This document shows positions 28,812 through 39,968 of a DNA stretch of 64,000 bases, piece by piece. This DNA comes from Flavobacteriales bacterium (lineage in GTDB: Bacteria; Bacteroidota; Bacteroidia; Flavobacteriales; Flavobacteriaceae), in contig JAMOUV010000032.1 in assembly GCA_027067965.1 (NCBI GenBank), positions 1 to 64,000 on the forward strand. The letters are read 5' to 3'. Below the pieces are notes generated by a model that had not been told where the DNA came from, made no database searches, and saw only the letters and a program-made list of their open reading frames with translations. Both the position numbers and the translations under genes were made by a program. Within the stretch, counting starts at the first letter, position 1, and each line of letters begins with the position of its first letter.

Positions 28812-28819
28812 TATTTTTG
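28812..28819 (+). promoter_or_regulatory. -7 promoter element of the GlcNAc kinase-like gene
   Basis: TATTTTTG matches TAnnTTTG, 19 nt before the ATG at 28839. No clear -33 element is visible. Confidence 0.45.
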
Positions 28820-28838
28820 ACAAAACTTTTTTCAAGTG

Positions 28839-29684
28839 ATGAAATTAATTGCAGATGCAGGTTCCACCAAAACGGATTGGCGCTTACTCAATAGCGAAGG
28901 TATCGTAATCGGGACCTTTGAATCCGGTGGATTAAATCCCATTGTGTTCGACGAAGATACTTTAAAAAAGAACATTGCTCGAAGCGGCGAATTATTCGAC
29001 TTTGTCGATAGTATTTCCGAAGTACATCTCTATGGAGCCGGAACCGATGAACCCAATGCACAAAGTCGTCTCCATGAAATTCTTTCGGGTGTTTTTGACA
29101 AAGCCACCATTTATATTCATGACGACTTGCTGGCGGCCGCACGCGCTACGGCCGGCAAAAATCCCGGATTGGTTGTGATCCTTGGTACGGGATCCAATAG
29201 CGGTTATTATGACGGAAAAAAAATTAAAAAAACCGTAGGACATTTCGGTTATGTGCTTATGGATGACGCATCGGGGAATTGGTTTGGCAAACAATTGATA
29301 CGGGACTATTATTTCGAAAAAATGCCCCAAGCCCTACGAAGAAAATTCAAAGCCAAATATAATTTGCAGGAGAATTATATTAAAACCAATGTTTATCAAT
29401 CTCACCAGCCCAATGCTTTCCTGGCTTCTTATTCCCTTTTTATGCACGAAAATTATAACGAGCGCTATATAAAAAAACTATTATTGAAAGGATTTACCGA
29501 ATTTATGGAAAACGAAATGTATGCCTACAGGCAATTTAAGGACGAATTACCCGTTCATTTTTCAGGTTCCATTGCTTTTTTCTATCAAAAAGAATTGCGG
29601 GAAGCCGTAAAAAAAACAGGTTGGAAATTGGGTTTAATCATCAGAAAACCATTGGATTATTTAATTAATTATCACGTGACGTAA
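28839..29684 (+). CDS. BadF/BadG/BcrA-type ATPase, N-acetylglucosamine kinase-like
   Basis: A 281-residue protein of the ASKHA sugar-kinase fold. The phosphate-binding motifs are DAGSTKTDW (residues 6-14), VVILGTGSNSG (about 109-119) and FSGSIAFF near residue 243. This arrangement matches bacterial N-acetylglucosamine kinase-like members of the BadF family, which probably recycle amino sugars; the substrate is inferred. The ATG at 28839 was preferred over an overlapping GTG three bases earlier. Three genes (this, menG, porT) run in the same direction. Confidence 0.83.
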   Translation: MKLIADAGSTKTDWRLLNSEGIVIGTFESGGLNPIVFDEDTLKKNIARSGELFDFVDSISEVHLYGAGTDEPNAQSRLHEILSGVFDKATIYIHDDLLAAARATAGKNPGLVVILGTGSNSGYYDGKKIKKTVGHFGYVLMDDASGNWFGKQLIRDYYFEKMPQALRRKFKAKYNLQENYIKTNVYQSHQPNAFLASYSLFMHENYNERYIKKLLLKGFTEFMENEMYAYRQFKDELPVHFSGSIAFFYQKELREAVKKTGWKLGLIIRKPLDYLINYHVT

Positions 29685-29720
29685 TAAAAATAAATTTTTG
29701 TATATGACGTTTGAAGAAAT

Positions 29721-30449
29721 ATGAAGCAAGTAAAGCCCTATAAAAATAAACCCGGAGACAAGAAAGCCCAAGTGAAAGAGATGTTCGATAATATCTCCCC
29801 CAAGTACGATTTTCTAAACCGGTTGCTTTCCATGGGTATCGATCGCGGTTGGCGAAATAAATTAATCGATCTGATGAAACCCTATCAACCGAAAAATATT
29901 CTTGATATTGCTACCGGCACCGGGGATTTGGCTATATTGGAAGCCATCCAATTATCGCCCGAAAAAGTCATCGGACTGGATATTTCGGAAGGCATGCTCA
30001 AAGTGGCCAAAGAAAAGGTTCTTGAAAAAAAACTTGAACATATAATTGAATTGATTACGGGTGATGCGGAAAACATTCCTTACGAAAACGACACTTTCGA
30101 TGCCATCACAGTGGCTTTCGGAGTAAGAAATTTCGAAAACTTAAAGCAAGGATTAAAAGAAATGAATCGTGTATTAAAACCGGGTGGCATCGCTTTGATC
30201 CTTGAGTTTTCACAGCCGGAACAAACACCATTTAAACAAGCATACGGGATTTACTCCAAATATATATTACCTTTTATCGGAAAAATTATTTCCGGCGATC
30301 AATCGGCGTATTCATATCTTCCCGAATCCATATCGGTTTTTCCTTACGGCGAAAAAATGAAACAGATTTTAATGGAATCGGGATTCAGTCAAGTTAACAT
30401 TTATCCGTTAACTTTCGGAATATCCACGATTTATTTAGCAAAAAAATGA
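29721..30449 (+). CDS. menG: Demethylmenaquinone methyltransferase (UbiE/MenG)
   Basis: A 242-residue SAM-dependent methyltransferase that makes menaquinone from demethylmenaquinone, the respiratory quinone of this phylum. The segment MFDNISPKYDFLNRLLSMG, SAM motif I ILDIATGTGDLA, FGVRNFEN and the later RVLKPGG block are diagnostic. The C-terminal LTFGISTIYLAKK is also typical. It lies 4 nt before porT, a pairing known from other Bacteroidota. Confidence 0.95.
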   Translation: MKQVKPYKNKPGDKKAQVKEMFDNISPKYDFLNRLLSMGIDRGWRNKLIDLMKPYQPKNILDIATGTGDLAILEAIQLSPEKVIGLDISEGMLKVAKEKVLEKKLEHIIELITGDAENIPYENDTFDAITVAFGVRNFENLKQGLKEMNRVLKPGGIALILEFSQPEQTPFKQAYGIYSKYILPFIGKIISGDQSAYSYLPESISVFPYGEKMKQILMESGFSQVNIYPLTFGISTIYLAKK

Positions 30450-30453
30450 TTCT

Positions 30454-31149
30454 ATGCGAAGGAAATTTTTCATATTGATGCTATTGATTTCGGTTGCAAA
30501 CCTTTCACAAGCCCAATTTAAATCCGAGGCACCGCGAAATTTACCTCATTATGATGATGTGTTTTGGCAATGGGGGTATTATTTCGGTTTAACTTATTTT
30601 AATTTCAAAACCCGTTATACCGTCCCGAAACAGGAAATCACGGTAATTTCCGAACCCGGATTTAATGTAGGACTCATTTCCGATTTCAGACTCACACGCA
30701 TGTTAAGTTTTAGAACGGAGCCCGGTTTATATTTTACCCGTCGAAAATTAATTTTCAATTACTTGCCCGATCAATACGACAAAGTCAGAATCGTTACTTC
30801 CAATTATATCCTTGTGCCGGCATTATTAAAATTAAATGCAATTAGAAACGGAAATATGCGACCCTATATCACGGGAGGCATTATTTGGGGACATAATTTA
30901 TCTTCTTTCGAAAATTCTATAAACGACAACAGCAACGGCGTTTTCCGAATGAAAAGACAATCATGGTTTTGGAGTGTAGGAGTGGGATTTGAAATGTATC
31001 TTTATTATTTTAAACTTACGCCTTCTTTACGCGGTATTTTCGCCCTCTCCAATGAATATGTTCCCGATACCGATCCCAATAGTCCATGGACAAGACATCT
31101 GGAATATGTCGGTACGAGAGGAATTTATTTTACACTCACCTTCGAATAA
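30454..31149 (+). CDS. porT: Type IX secretion system protein PorT
   Basis: A 231-residue outer-membrane beta-barrel protein with a signal peptide (residues 1-20, ending SQA). The mature part has alternating hydrophobic strands typical of an eight-stranded barrel (PMP20/outer membrane beta-barrel family) and ends in YFTLTFE. The position directly after menG, with a 4-nt gap, matches the ubiE-porT arrangement of gliding Bacteroidota, and the FGLTYFNFKT and FYLPD-like features fit PorT. PorT is required for type IX secretion, consistent with the sorting-domain cargo at 5758-8133. The call rests on context and overall type, not on a catalytic motif. Confidence 0.83.
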   Translation: MRRKFFILMLLISVANLSQAQFKSEAPRNLPHYDDVFWQWGYYFGLTYFNFKTRYTVPKQEITVISEPGFNVGLISDFRLTRMLSFRTEPGLYFTRRKLIFNYLPDQYDKVRIVTSNYILVPALLKLNAIRNGNMRPYITGGIIWGHNLSSFENSINDNSNGVFRMKRQSWFWSVGVGFEMYLYYFKLTPSLRGIFALSNEYVPDTDPNSPWTRHLEYVGTRGIYFTLTFE

Positions 31150-31152
31150 AAA

Positions 31153-33213
31153 TTATTCGGAATAGGCCTTATTCAAAATTTCCAAAATTTCTACGGCCGC
31201 CTCACTGATCTTGGTTCCGGGTCCGTAAATGGCGGATACTCCCAAATCAAATAAATAAGGATAATCTTGCTTGGGAATCACACCGCCTGCAATTACCATA
31301 AAATCTTCTCTTCCAGATTTTTCCATTAATTCAATTAAGTCGGCGATGAGCGTTTTGTGACCACCCGCCAAGGAAGAAACACCGATAATATCCACATCAT
31401 TTTCAACCGCTTGTTTAAAAACTTCTTCCGGCGTACTGAAAAGCGGACCTAAATCCACATCAAATCCGATATCCGCATAGGCCGTGGCCACCACTTTGGC
31501 ACCTCTATCATGGCCGTCTTGCCCCATTTTGGCAATTAAAATTCTGGGGCGGCGTCCGGTTAATTTCTCAAACTTATCGGCCAATGCTTTGGCCTTCTTG
31601 AATGTTTCGTCTTGTTGAATTTCTTTTTTATACACGCCTGTGAGTAATTGAATTTTTGGTTCGTATCGTCCGAAAACTTCTTCCAATGCACCGGAAATTT
31701 CGCCCAAAGTTGCACGTAATTCGGCCGCATGGACCGCCTTTTCCAATAAATTTCCCCTACGCTCCCGGGCGGCGCGAGTCAATGCGGCCAAAGCCGTTTG
31801 AACCGCGCGGTTGTCCCTTTCGCGTTTTATCTTGTTCAAACGCTCGATTTGATTACGACGCACCTTTTCGTTATCCACCTCCAAGATAGGAATATTTTCT
31901 TCATGTTCGGGCGGCAAATAATTCACACCCAAAATTTTTTCCTTCCCCGAATCGATCAGGGCTTGCTTGCGAGCGGCGGCTTCTTCGATTCTCATTTTAG
32001 GCAATCCACGTTCGATGGCTTTGGTCATGCCGCCGAGATCTTCGATTTCGCGTATCAATTCCCATGCACGTTCATACATTTCGCGGGTAAGTTTTTCCAC
32101 CGTAAACGAACCGCCCCACGGATCTACCGTGCGGGTAATAAAGGTTTCTTCTTGCAAAAATATTTGGGTATTCCGCGCTATTCGTGCCGAAAAATCGGTG
32201 GGTAATGCGATGGCTTCGTCCAAGGCATTGGTATGCAAAGATTGGGTGCCGCCGAATGCCGCAGCGGCCGCTTCGATAAGCGTACGCATCACATTGTTAT
32301 ACGGATCTTGCGCCGTTAAACTCCAACCGCTCGTTTGCGAATGCGTCCGCAAAGCCATGGACTTGGGATTTTGCGGCAGGAATTGTTTCACAATCTTGGC
32401 CCAAAGCATTCGAGCCGCCCGCATTTTGGCGATTTCCAAGAAATGATTCATTCCGATTCCCCAAAAAAATGACAAACGGGGCGCAAATTGATCAATTTCT
32501 AATCCCGCTTCCAAACCGGTCCGGATATATTCCAAGCCGTCGGCCAAGGTATAAGCCAATTCTATTTCGGGCGTTGCCCCGGCTTCTTGCATGTGATAAC
32601 CGGAAATACTAATGGAATTGAATTTCGGCATGTAACGCGAAGTATATTCAAAAATCTGAGCGATGATATACATCGATGGTTCCGGCGGATAAATATAAGT
32701 GTTGCGCACCATGAATTCCTTCAAAATATCGTTTTGAATGGTGCCGGAGAGTTGTTTCAAGTCCACTCCCTGTTCTTTAGCCGCTACGATATAAAAGGCC
32801 ATCACGGGAATAACCGCCCCGTTCATCGTCATGGAAACGGACATTTTGTCCAACGGTATGCCGTCGAAGAGGATTTTCATATCTTCCACGGAATCAATAG
32901 CCACCCCTGCTTTTCCCACATCGCCTTTTACACGCGGGTGGTCCGAATCATAACCGCGGTGCGTAGGCAAATCGAAAGCCACGGATAATCCTTTCTGACC
33001 GGCCGCCAAATTTTTTCGGTAAAAGGCATTACTTTCCTCGGCCGTAGAAAAACCGGCATATTGCCTGATGGTCCACGGTCGCCTCACATACATGGTGGAA
33101 TAAGGTCCCCGCAAATAAGGGGGAATTCCGGCCGCAAAATCTTCATGCCGGAAAGTTTCCTTACGGAATGAATCCTTTTCTACTTTTAATTTTTCAAGCC
33201 GCCCGGATTTCAT
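31153..33213 (-). CDS. Methylmalonyl-CoA mutase, large (B12-binding) subunit
   Basis: A 686-residue adenosylcobalamin enzyme that interconverts methylmalonyl-CoA and succinyl-CoA. The N-terminal TIM barrel carries the substrate segment [11 protein letters not shown] and later [15 protein letters not shown]. The C-terminal cobalamin domain has the DGHDRG motif (His568 as the lower cobalt ligand) and GVSSLAGGH. The architecture is that of the catalytic large subunit; the inactive small subunit, usually next door in Bacteroidota, is not seen in the window. It follows the M13 peptidase gene with a 10-nt gap and faces porT with a 3-nt gap. Confidence 0.93.
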   Translation of the reverse strand: MKSGRLEKLKVEKDSFRKETFRHEDFAAGIPPYLRGPYSTMYVRRPWTIRQYAGFSTAEESNAFYRKNLAAGQKGLSVAFDLPTHRGYDSDHPRVKGDVGKAGVAIDSVEDMKILFDGIPLDKMSVSMTMNGAVIPVMAFYIVAAKEQGVDLKQLSGTIQNDILKEFMVRNTYIYPPEPSMYIIAQIFEYTSRYMPKFNSISISGYHMQEAGATPEIELAYTLADGLEYIRTGLEAGLEIDQFAPRLSFFWGIGMNHFLEIAKMRAARMLWAKIVKQFLPQNPKSMALRTHSQTSGWSLTAQDPYNNVMRTLIEAAAAAFGGTQSLHTNALDEAIALPTDFSARIARNTQIFLQEETFITRTVDPWGGSFTVEKLTREMYERAWELIREIEDLGGMTKAIERGLPKMRIEEAAARKQALIDSGKEKILGVNYLPPEHEENIPILEVDNEKVRRNQIERLNKIKRERDNRAVQTALAALTRAARERRGNLLEKAVHAAELRATLGEISGALEEVFGRYEPKIQLLTGVYKKEIQQDETFKKAKALADKFEKLTGRRPRILIAKMGQDGHDRGAKVVATAYADIGFDVDLGPLFSTPEEVFKQAVENDVDIIGVSSLAGGHKTLIADLIELMEKSGREDFMVIAGGVIPKQDYPYLFDLGVSAIYGPGTKISEAAVEILEILNKAYSE

Positions 33214-33223
33214 ACGGAAATAC

Positions 33224-35311
33224 TTACCAAATTTTTACTCGTTCTTCGGGTTTCAAATACATTTTATCACCCTCTTTGATCTCAAATGCTTTATGAAACG
33301 CTTCGGTATTGCGTAAGGGCTGTACCGCACGCACTTGTCCGGGAGCATGCGGATCGGTTTTGATTTGTTTTTTCAATGCTTCCGGACGGATTTTAGTACG
33401 CCAAACGGTTGCCCATGAGATAAAGAAACGTTGATCGGGAGTAAAACCCTGAATTTTCCCGGGTTTGCCGTGGTCTTGATGATACATTTGAAGGGCCGTA
33501 TAAGCGGAATTGATACCACCCAAATCAGCGATGTTTTCTCCCGCAGTAAAGGTTCCATTGACAAACACGCCGGGCAATACTTCGATTTTGTCGTACTGAC
33601 GAGCCAATTTTTCCACCCGTTGATTAAACAATTTGAAGTCTTCCGGTTTCCACCAATTATTGAAATTGCCTTCCACGTCGAATTTGGCACCTTGATCGTC
33701 GAATCCGTGGGAGATTTCATGCCCTATGACCGCACCCATGCCACCGTAATTCACGGCTTCGTCGGCTTTGAAATTGAAGAAAGGCGGTTGAAGGATGGCG
33801 GCGGGAAAAACGATTTCATTGTTCAACGGATTGTAATAGGCATTTACCGTTTGGGGCGACATGTGCCATTCGGTTTTGTCCACCGGCTTACCGAGTTTCG
33901 ACACCATCCGGTCGTATGACCATTTGCTTGCGGCCAAACTGTTTTCAAAATAATTTCCACCCTGCTCCACGGGTTTGACTTGCATATTGGAATAATCTTT
34001 CCATTTGTCGGGATAACCGATTTTTATGGTAAGTGTTTTTACTTTTTCGATGGCCAAATTTTTGGTGGAATCGCTCATCCATTCTAAATCCTTGATGCGT
34101 TTTTCGTAAGCTTTTTGAAGATAATGCACCATTTCCACCGCTTTTTGCTTGGCTTCGGGCGGAAAAAGTTTATCCACGTAAATTTTTCCCACGGCTTCGC
34201 CCAAAGCCCGATTGACTTGGCTCAGGGCTCTTTCTTTAAGCGGACGTCTTTCTTTTTGTCCTTCGAGATACTTGCCGTAAAACTCCCAATTGGCATCGGA
34301 TATTTCAGGCGATAATCTCCCGGCCGAACTCCTAAGTACATTCCATTCAAACATATCTTTCAGGCCCTGTAAATCGGTGGTTTCCACCACATTATCGAGA
34401 TTTTTGAAGTAGTTTAAATCCGTCACAATAATTTGCCCGTTGGTTAGATTGAGTTTGTCGAAATATTTTTCGGGATGCAATGAAGGAAGCATGCGATTGA
34501 ATTCCTCTTGCGTCATGGGATTGTAGCGGTTCTCGGGTTTGCGCCGTTCTTCTTTGGTCATTTTGAGCCGGGCCAAACGGGTTTCCAAATTCAAAATATT
34601 TTCGGCTTTTTTTCTTGCAGTTTCTTCATCATAACCGGCAAATCCGAACATGCGGGCAATATGTCTTTTATATTCTTCCCGAATTTTTTGGCTTTCTTCC
34701 GAATCATTGACATAATAATCCCTTTCGGGCAATCCGCCACCGGCCGCATGAGCGTAGAGTGTGTTCATTTTGCTATTTTTCATGTCGGCTCCCACATATG
34801 CGCCATAGAGCGATGAAGAAAAATAAGGTTCGTTTTCAATCATCACATCCACCAATTCGTCCTTGGATCGGATGTTCCGAATCCTTTCCAGATAGGGCAT
34901 CAAAGGTTTAATCCCCAATTTATTACGTCCGGCCGTATCAAGATAGGATTCGAAATAGGCCAAGGCCTTGCCTTGATCGGATTCGGGCTTATAGGTTTTG
35001 TTTTGCAAGGCATCTTCCAATAGATTCAATACGTTTAAATCGGTTTGTTTGCGCAATTCGTTGAAACTTCCCCAACGCGAACGATCGGCGGGGATTTCGG
35101 TTTTTTTCATCCAAGTTCCATTGACGAAATTATAAAAATCGTCACGCGGGTTTACATTTCTATCCATATATTCCAATTCTATGCCTTCGGGTTCCTGCGC
35201 GATCTCGGCAGGTTGATTTTGCGTTTCAGGTCGGGATGTTTGCATTTTTTCTCCCGTTCCACAAGAAAAAATAATAAACGCGATCAATGATAAATATAGA
35301 ATTTTTTTCAT
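33224..35311 (-). CDS. M13-family metallopeptidase (neprilysin/PepO-like) lipoprotein
   Basis: A 695-residue zinc endopeptidase of family M13. A lipoprotein signal ([13 protein letters not shown], Cys about residue 17) predicts envelope anchoring. The M13 N-terminal domain begins at [19 protein letters not shown]. The catalytic region has [19 protein letters not shown] followed by the zinc motif HEISH and the downstream ENIADLGG third-ligand motif, with the usual HAPGQVRA near the C terminus. All active-site parts are present. It probably degrades peptides in the periplasm. It is transcribed just upstream of methylmalonyl-CoA mutase on the minus strand. Confidence 0.94.
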   Translation of the reverse strand: MKKILYLSLIAFIIFSCGTGEKMQTSRPETQNQPAEIAQEPEGIELEYMDRNVNPRDDFYNFVNGTWMKKTEIPADRSRWGSFNELRKQTDLNVLNLLEDALQNKTYKPESDQGKALAYFESYLDTAGRNKLGIKPLMPYLERIRNIRSKDELVDVMIENEPYFSSSLYGAYVGADMKNSKMNTLYAHAAGGGLPERDYYVNDSEESQKIREEYKRHIARMFGFAGYDEETARKKAENILNLETRLARLKMTKEERRKPENRYNPMTQEEFNRMLPSLHPEKYFDKLNLTNGQIIVTDLNYFKNLDNVVETTDLQGLKDMFEWNVLRSSAGRLSPEISDANWEFYGKYLEGQKERRPLKERALSQVNRALGEAVGKIYVDKLFPPEAKQKAVEMVHYLQKAYEKRIKDLEWMSDSTKNLAIEKVKTLTIKIGYPDKWKDYSNMQVKPVEQGGNYFENSLAASKWSYDRMVSKLGKPVDKTEWHMSPQTVNAYYNPLNNEIVFPAAILQPPFFNFKADEAVNYGGMGAVIGHEISHGFDDQGAKFDVEGNFNNWWKPEDFKLFNQRVEKLARQYDKIEVLPGVFVNGTFTAGENIADLGGINSAYTALQMYHQDHGKPGKIQGFTPDQRFFISWATVWRTKIRPEALKKQIKTDPHAPGQVRAVQPLRNTEAFHKAFEIKEGDKMYLKPEERVKIW

Positions 35312-35388
35312 CGAATAATTTTTATGTAGTAAAGATAATGAAAAGCATTGATAAAACAGTTGTTTTACGTTAATTTAAATAAAACAAT

Positions 35389-35417
35389 AAAAAAGCCGCC
35401 TTTTGACGGGCGGCTTT
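35389..35417 (-). terminator. Rho-independent terminator of the SusC/SusD operon
   Basis: A perfect 9-bp stem (AAAGCCGCC at 35392-35400 with GGCGGCTTT at 35409-35417) and an 8-nt loop. Read on the minus strand it is followed by a T-run (complement of the A-run at 35389-35394), so it ends the SusC-SusD transcript 25 nt after the SusD stop. Confidence 0.9.
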
Positions 35418-35441
35418 AAGTATTATCAATAAACGCTCCGG

Positions 35442-36776
35442 TTAAATAGACGGATCGTCGGGTGTGTTGGGATTATTGGATTGCTCATTGTAAGGATAAG
35501 GGAAATAGTTTCTCGTACGGGCTTTCGAACAATCCACAGGCGGCGTAATACCACTCAAATAATTGGGATAGATACGCTTGTGAGCCAACCAACGCAATCC
35601 GCTTAAATACAATTCCATGGCGTAATTGTAATAAATTTCATCCAATACTTCCTGTTGATTGGTGGCATCACCGGCCCACGCACCCAAACCGGCATTTACC
35701 CCGTAAATGTCGGATGTATCCTGACGCACTTCATCGATTAAAGCGACCGCATCGGATAAATTACCCATTTGGGCATATGCTTCGGCTTTAATCAATTTAA
35801 CTTCATCCGGGAGAAATACGGGAATATTTTCATCCGGATTGTCCCAAAATCCGGCAATGTAATTGGTATTAAATCCGCATGTTTCCGATGCCGGACCCGC
35901 TACAGCGGTATTTAAATAGAAATCCAATCTACCATCACCGGCTTCTACGGATACACCCATATCTTCTACGGCTTTCCATCTTTCGCTAGCACTTGCGTCA
36001 TATTGAACCGTCCAAATGGGATTTTTTCCGGAAGTTGTGTTTTCGAAGGTCCAAACGGTCATAGCCGAAGGATCCACGGCATTGGCGGCGGCAACGGCAT
36101 TTTGATAATCACCGAGTTCCATATAAATTCTTGCCCGGAATACCTGAATGGCATCAACTATCGAAAAACTATCCGAAACCAATAAATTGATATAAGAAGC
36201 CGCATCGGGATTTCCGTTTACAAGTGACAATGCCGCATCCATATCAGCTAATGCTTTGTTTAACACATCGGCACGGGGGAAAAATTCGGCTTGATTTTCT
36301 GCATTGTTTTCTTTGGTTGCCTTTTCCCAATAAAACGCCAGATAAGCCGTAGTCATGCCTTCAAAAAACTTGGCATATGCTTTGATTCCGGCTTTTTCAT
36401 CATCATCCACAAACTTCACATCATCTATATTGGCGATGATTTTTTCGGCTACACCTCTTTCGTAATGCAAGGTTCTCCATAGCCGTGCAATACTAGCATT
36501 ATCATTAGGCACGTCGCCGCTTTCCAATTCATTTTCGGTGGTATAGGTATTTGTAGCGGCAATTTCCCGTGCAACCACGCCCGGACCTCTGGCAATTTCG
36601 TATAATGAATTTTTAATAAAATGTTTGGTCATGCCCAATACGATACCCGGGTATGCTTCGGGTGTGTTATATACAGCATCTTCACTTGCTGCGTTGTGAT
36701 TTTCAAATTCGGTTTTACAGGAAACGATGCTTAAAATCGCTAATAAAACCGTAAAAATTTTCAATATATTTTTCAT
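35442..36776 (-). CDS. RagB/SusD-family nutrient-binding outer-membrane lipoprotein
   Basis: A 444-residue SusD-type lipoprotein with a signal peptide and lipidation cysteine in LSIVSCKTE (about residue 20). The body is the helical tetratricopeptide-like SusD fold, ending in the characteristic region ELYLSGLRWLAHKRIYPNYLSG followed by the RNYFPYPYNEQ closing segment. It partners the SusC porin encoded 18 nt upstream to capture a large nutrient at the cell surface. No glycoside hydrolase, regulator or lyase lies nearby, so the substrate is not indicated. Confidence 0.93.
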   Translation of the reverse strand: MKNILKIFTVLLAILSIVSCKTEFENHNAASEDAVYNTPEAYPGIVLGMTKHFIKNSLYEIARGPGVVAREIAATNTYTTENELESGDVPNDNASIARLWRTLHYERGVAEKIIANIDDVKFVDDDEKAGIKAYAKFFEGMTTAYLAFYWEKATKENNAENQAEFFPRADVLNKALADMDAALSLVNGNPDAASYINLLVSDSFSIVDAIQVFRARIYMELGDYQNAVAAANAVDPSAMTVWTFENTTSGKNPIWTVQYDASASERWKAVEDMGVSVEAGDGRLDFYLNTAVAGPASETCGFNTNYIAGFWDNPDENIPVFLPDEVKLIKAEAYAQMGNLSDAVALIDEVRQDTSDIYGVNAGLGAWAGDATNQQEVLDEIYYNYAMELYLSGLRWLAHKRIYPNYLSGITPPVDCSKARTRNYFPYPYNEQSNNPNTPDDPSI

Positions 36777-36794
36777 AATTATTCACTTTTTAGA

Positions 36795-39700
36795 TTAGAA
36801 AACTAGATTTACGGTAAACGAATAGGTTCTCGGGATCGGAATACCTCCGAAATCTTGAGAACGTCCCACATTGCTACGTCCCATATAATTCACTTCGGGA
36901 TCCATGCCCCAATATTTATCGAAGGACAGCAAATTGGTACCGCTCAATGTAAAGCGGGCTCGTCTGATATATTTGGAATCAAATTTCATTTTGTAAGAAA
37001 GGGAAACTTCACGCAGTTTGGTAAATGAGCCGTCTTCTAGGAATGATTCCCAGATAAAGAAACGGTTGGCATACCATCCGGGATTTTTCTTCCCGTCATG
37101 AACCAATTGAAGTTCTTCGCCGTAAAATTCACCGATGGGGAATCGATAGGCCATTCGTTTATCCCAATCCAATACGTCAAATCCTTGTACGGATTCAAGT
37201 ACCACACGCAATGAAAAGTTTTTGTAACTAAAGGTTTGACCCAAAGAAACAATATAATCGGGTTGCGGATCGCCCGCAATTTTCCGTAGTAATTGACCCG
37301 CCGGCTGTCCTGTTGAGGGATCAATATCCTGAACGGGTGTTTCGGCAAATCCGTCACCGTCTTGATCTTCATAGTGGCCGCGAGCGCGCTGAGGATTTCC
37401 GTTGGCATCCAAAATCCATTCCCCGTTTTTATCGGTAGCATAATAATACAAATAAAATGCACCGATGGGTTGACCTTCTTGTACGACGGAAGTTCCACCG
37501 AAACCAGCTAATTGTACACGGAATCCCGGCACGTTATAGGCCCGGTTATCATTAGTGGAATACGATAAATTGAAATCCCATTTAAAATCGGTGGTTTGTA
37601 CCGGGGTTCCTTTAAGCATCACTTCCATTCCTTTGTTAATCATGGAACCGATATTCTCATACCGTGATGTAAATCCCGTGGAAGGAGCCAATACCCGGTT
37701 CAATACCAAGTCGTTAATATTTTGGCGATAATAAGTAAATTCCAATCCGAATTTACCTTCGAGGAATGATGCATCGAATCCCGCTTCGAATTCTTTACTG
37801 CGCTCGGGACGAATATTTACGTTACCATCCGATGTTTGAGGCAAATAGGTAGTTTGTCCCAAATAATCACTCGAAGAATATAAAGTACCCAAATACATAT
37901 AATTTCTCGAAGGTGCATCCAATACGGACAAGTTACCCGCCTCACCGTATGCGGCACGAAGTTTAAACTCGCTTATAAAATTACCGAATGCATTATCAAA
38001 AAAGTCAAAATTCGATAAAACTATGGATGTGGACGCTTTCGGATAAAATTGATTTCTTTGATCTTTTCCGAACGTGGAAGCGCCATCCATCCGGCCTGCC
38101 AAGGTGAGGAAGAATTTATCGTCGAAATTGAATACCTGTTGCATATATCCACCCCAAAGGGCACGTTCATAAATGCCGGTGGATACTGCATTGTCACCTC
38201 TTATGACACGTATATTATCAAAAATAGGCATTTCGGATTGCGAAGCCGCTTGGGTATCCAACCTTCTGTAGAGATAATTATAACCTACTCCGGTGGTTCC
38301 TTTTAAATGATCCAAAATATCATAATTATATGACGCATCGATAGCCGAATTTAAAATTTTAGTAAACGACGCACGTTGAATCAAACTTCCGTTTCGATCA
38401 CTTGTAAAATTATAAGGTAACCGGAAATGTTGTTTGGTGGCCGTATAATCGTAGCCAAAAGTGTATTTGACTTTGAAATTCTTAAACGGATTAAATGAAG
38501 CCACGAAATTGGATATCATGCGGTTATTGTTCACTTTCACATCGGTCAGGTCGATGGCTTCATAAGGGTTGCCGTACCATGCTTGCGCGCCGCTTCCGGT
38601 ATAATCCAAATAACGCAATCCGCCGCTACTTTTTATGATAGGATAAACGCCACGATCATTCGGATAAGGATTCACCATATTGTCACCGAATAAATATCCG
38701 ATCATCGGATTGGCTACCCATCCGTTACCGAAAGGCACTTCTTTGGAAGTGGTATTGGCATAGTAAACCGAACCTTCCAAATTGATCCATTTATTTACTT
38801 TTTGATTTAATTTTAACCGGAAATTTTGCCGGGAAAAATTGGTATTACGCAATACGCCGTCATTATTCACCATTCCGCCACTGATCACGTAACGGGTCAT
38901 ATCGTTTCCTCCTTTTACTTCTACCGAATTATAATAACCCGGTGCTTTATCGAAAATATATTCTTTTCCCCAATCGTAGCGCGAGAGATTGGTCCCGTTG
39001 AAAGTGGCCGGTAAAGGCAAAATACTACCGGTCGGATCTTTGTATAATTTCACCTTATTTAATGGTTTATACTTCCGCACCCGGCTCATACTGAACTTAG
39101 AAGTTACCGAAACAGTCGGCGCCCCGGTCATACCTTTTTTGGTAATGATATTGATAATACCGTTACTGGCTATGGAACCGTAAATGGCCGATGCGGCGGG
39201 ACCTTTTAATACTTCAATTCTTTCGATATCTTCCATATCCAAATCCACCAAGGAAGTCTGCGAAGCGGAACCCAATCCCGCAATACCGCGATCTTCATTA
39301 TTTACTATAATTCCATCGATCATAATCAAAGGTTCCGAACTACCGAGTATGGTGCTGGGCCCTCTTAATCGTACACTGATATTTCCGTTTGGCGATCCGT
39401 TGTTACGCATAATCAACGCACCGGCAATTTGACCTTGCAATGCTTCGGTTACGGTAGTGGCTTCACGGGTGTTCATTTCTTCGGCCTTCAGGGTATGGAT
39501 AGTGGACCCCAATTGTTTTTTGGTTCCGATACCACTAACCCCGGTAATGACCACCTGATCCAATCCGATGGCATCTTCATCCAGTACCACGACGAGGGAT
39601 TCACTGGTCACAGGAATAATTTTGCTCTTGTAACCCAAATAATGGACTTTCAGTTTGTCTCCTTTCTGTGCTTCAATGGTAAATTTTCCGTTAAAATCCG

Positions 39701-39869
39701 CAATAACGGCTTTTCCGGAATTTAAATTCATTACTTCGGCCCCGGGCAATGGTTCCCCGGATTTGTCTTTCACCGTTCCTTTGACGGTTAATTGCTGAGC
39801 ATATCCCAAATTTAGAATCAGGACAAATACAATGCTCATAAAAATTTTTAGAAAGTTTTTTGTTTGCAT
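36795..39869 (-). CDS. SusC/RagA-family TonB-linked outer-membrane transporter
   Basis: A 1,024-residue outer-membrane porin. It has a signal peptide (about residues 1-24), a CarboxypepD_reg-like domain (about 27-105) with VKGTVKDKSGEPLPGAEV, a TonB-dependent plug (about 110-240) with the SusC signature MIDGIIVNNEDRGI, and a 22-strand barrel ending in the aromatic terminal strand TYSFTVNLVF. It imports oligomeric substrates (glycans or peptides) with the SusD partner using TonB energy. It is the first gene of a two-gene operon. A TATATTTA sequence upstream is one base off the -7 consensus. Confidence 0.95.
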   Translation of the reverse strand: MQTKNFLKIFMSIVFVLILNLGYAQQLTVKGTVKDKSGEPLPGAEVMNLNSGKAVIADFNGKFTIEAQKGDKLKVHYLGYKSKIIPVTSESLVVVLDEDAIGLDQVVITGVSGIGTKKQLGSTIHTLKAEEMNTREATTVTEALQGQIAGALIMRNNGSPNGNISVRLRGPSTILGSSEPLIMIDGIIVNNEDRGIAGLGSASQTSLVDLDMEDIERIEVLKGPAASAIYGSIASNGIINIITKKGMTGAPTVSVTSKFSMSRVRKYKPLNKVKLYKDPTGSILPLPATFNGTNLSRYDWGKEYIFDKAPGYYNSVEVKGGNDMTRYVISGGMVNNDGVLRNTNFSRQNFRLKLNQKVNKWINLEGSVYYANTTSKEVPFGNGWVANPMIGYLFGDNMVNPYPNDRGVYPIIKSSGGLRYLDYTGSGAQAWYGNPYEAIDLTDVKVNNNRMISNFVASFNPFKNFKVKYTFGYDYTATKQHFRLPYNFTSDRNGSLIQRASFTKILNSAIDASYNYDILDHLKGTTGVGYNYLYRRLDTQAASQSEMPIFDNIRVIRGDNAVSTGIYERALWGGYMQQVFNFDDKFFLTLAGRMDGASTFGKDQRNQFYPKASTSIVLSNFDFFDNAFGNFISEFKLRAAYGEAGNLSVLDAPSRNYMYLGTLYSSSDYLGQTTYLPQTSDGNVNIRPERSKEFEAGFDASFLEGKFGLEFTYYRQNINDLVLNRVLAPSTGFTSRYENIGSMINKGMEVMLKGTPVQTTDFKWDFNLSYSTNDNRAYNVPGFRVQLAGFGGTSVVQEGQPIGAFYLYYYATDKNGEWILDANGNPQRARGHYEDQDGDGFAETPVQDIDPSTGQPAGQLLRKIAGDPQPDYIVSLGQTFSYKNFSLRVVLESVQGFDVLDWDKRMAYRFPIGEFYGEELQLVHDGKKNPGWYANRFFIWESFLEDGSFTKLREVSLSYKMKFDSKYIRRARFTLSGTNLLSFDKYWGMDPEVNYMGRSNVGRSQDFGGIPIPRTYSFTVNLVF

Positions 39870-39968
39870 ATGCTTGTAATTTTCTCGCTAAATATAAATA
39901 AAATTTACCGGTAATGATAAATTATTTGTTCCGAATGCCAATTTAATGTTAGAAATTCCTCAATGAAC

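Noticed and set aside
31153-35311. Functional operon linking M13 peptidase and methylmalonyl-CoA mutase
   Set aside because: The genes are adjacent with a 10-nt gap and may share a transcript, but their functions are unrelated and there is no evidence of a joint role.
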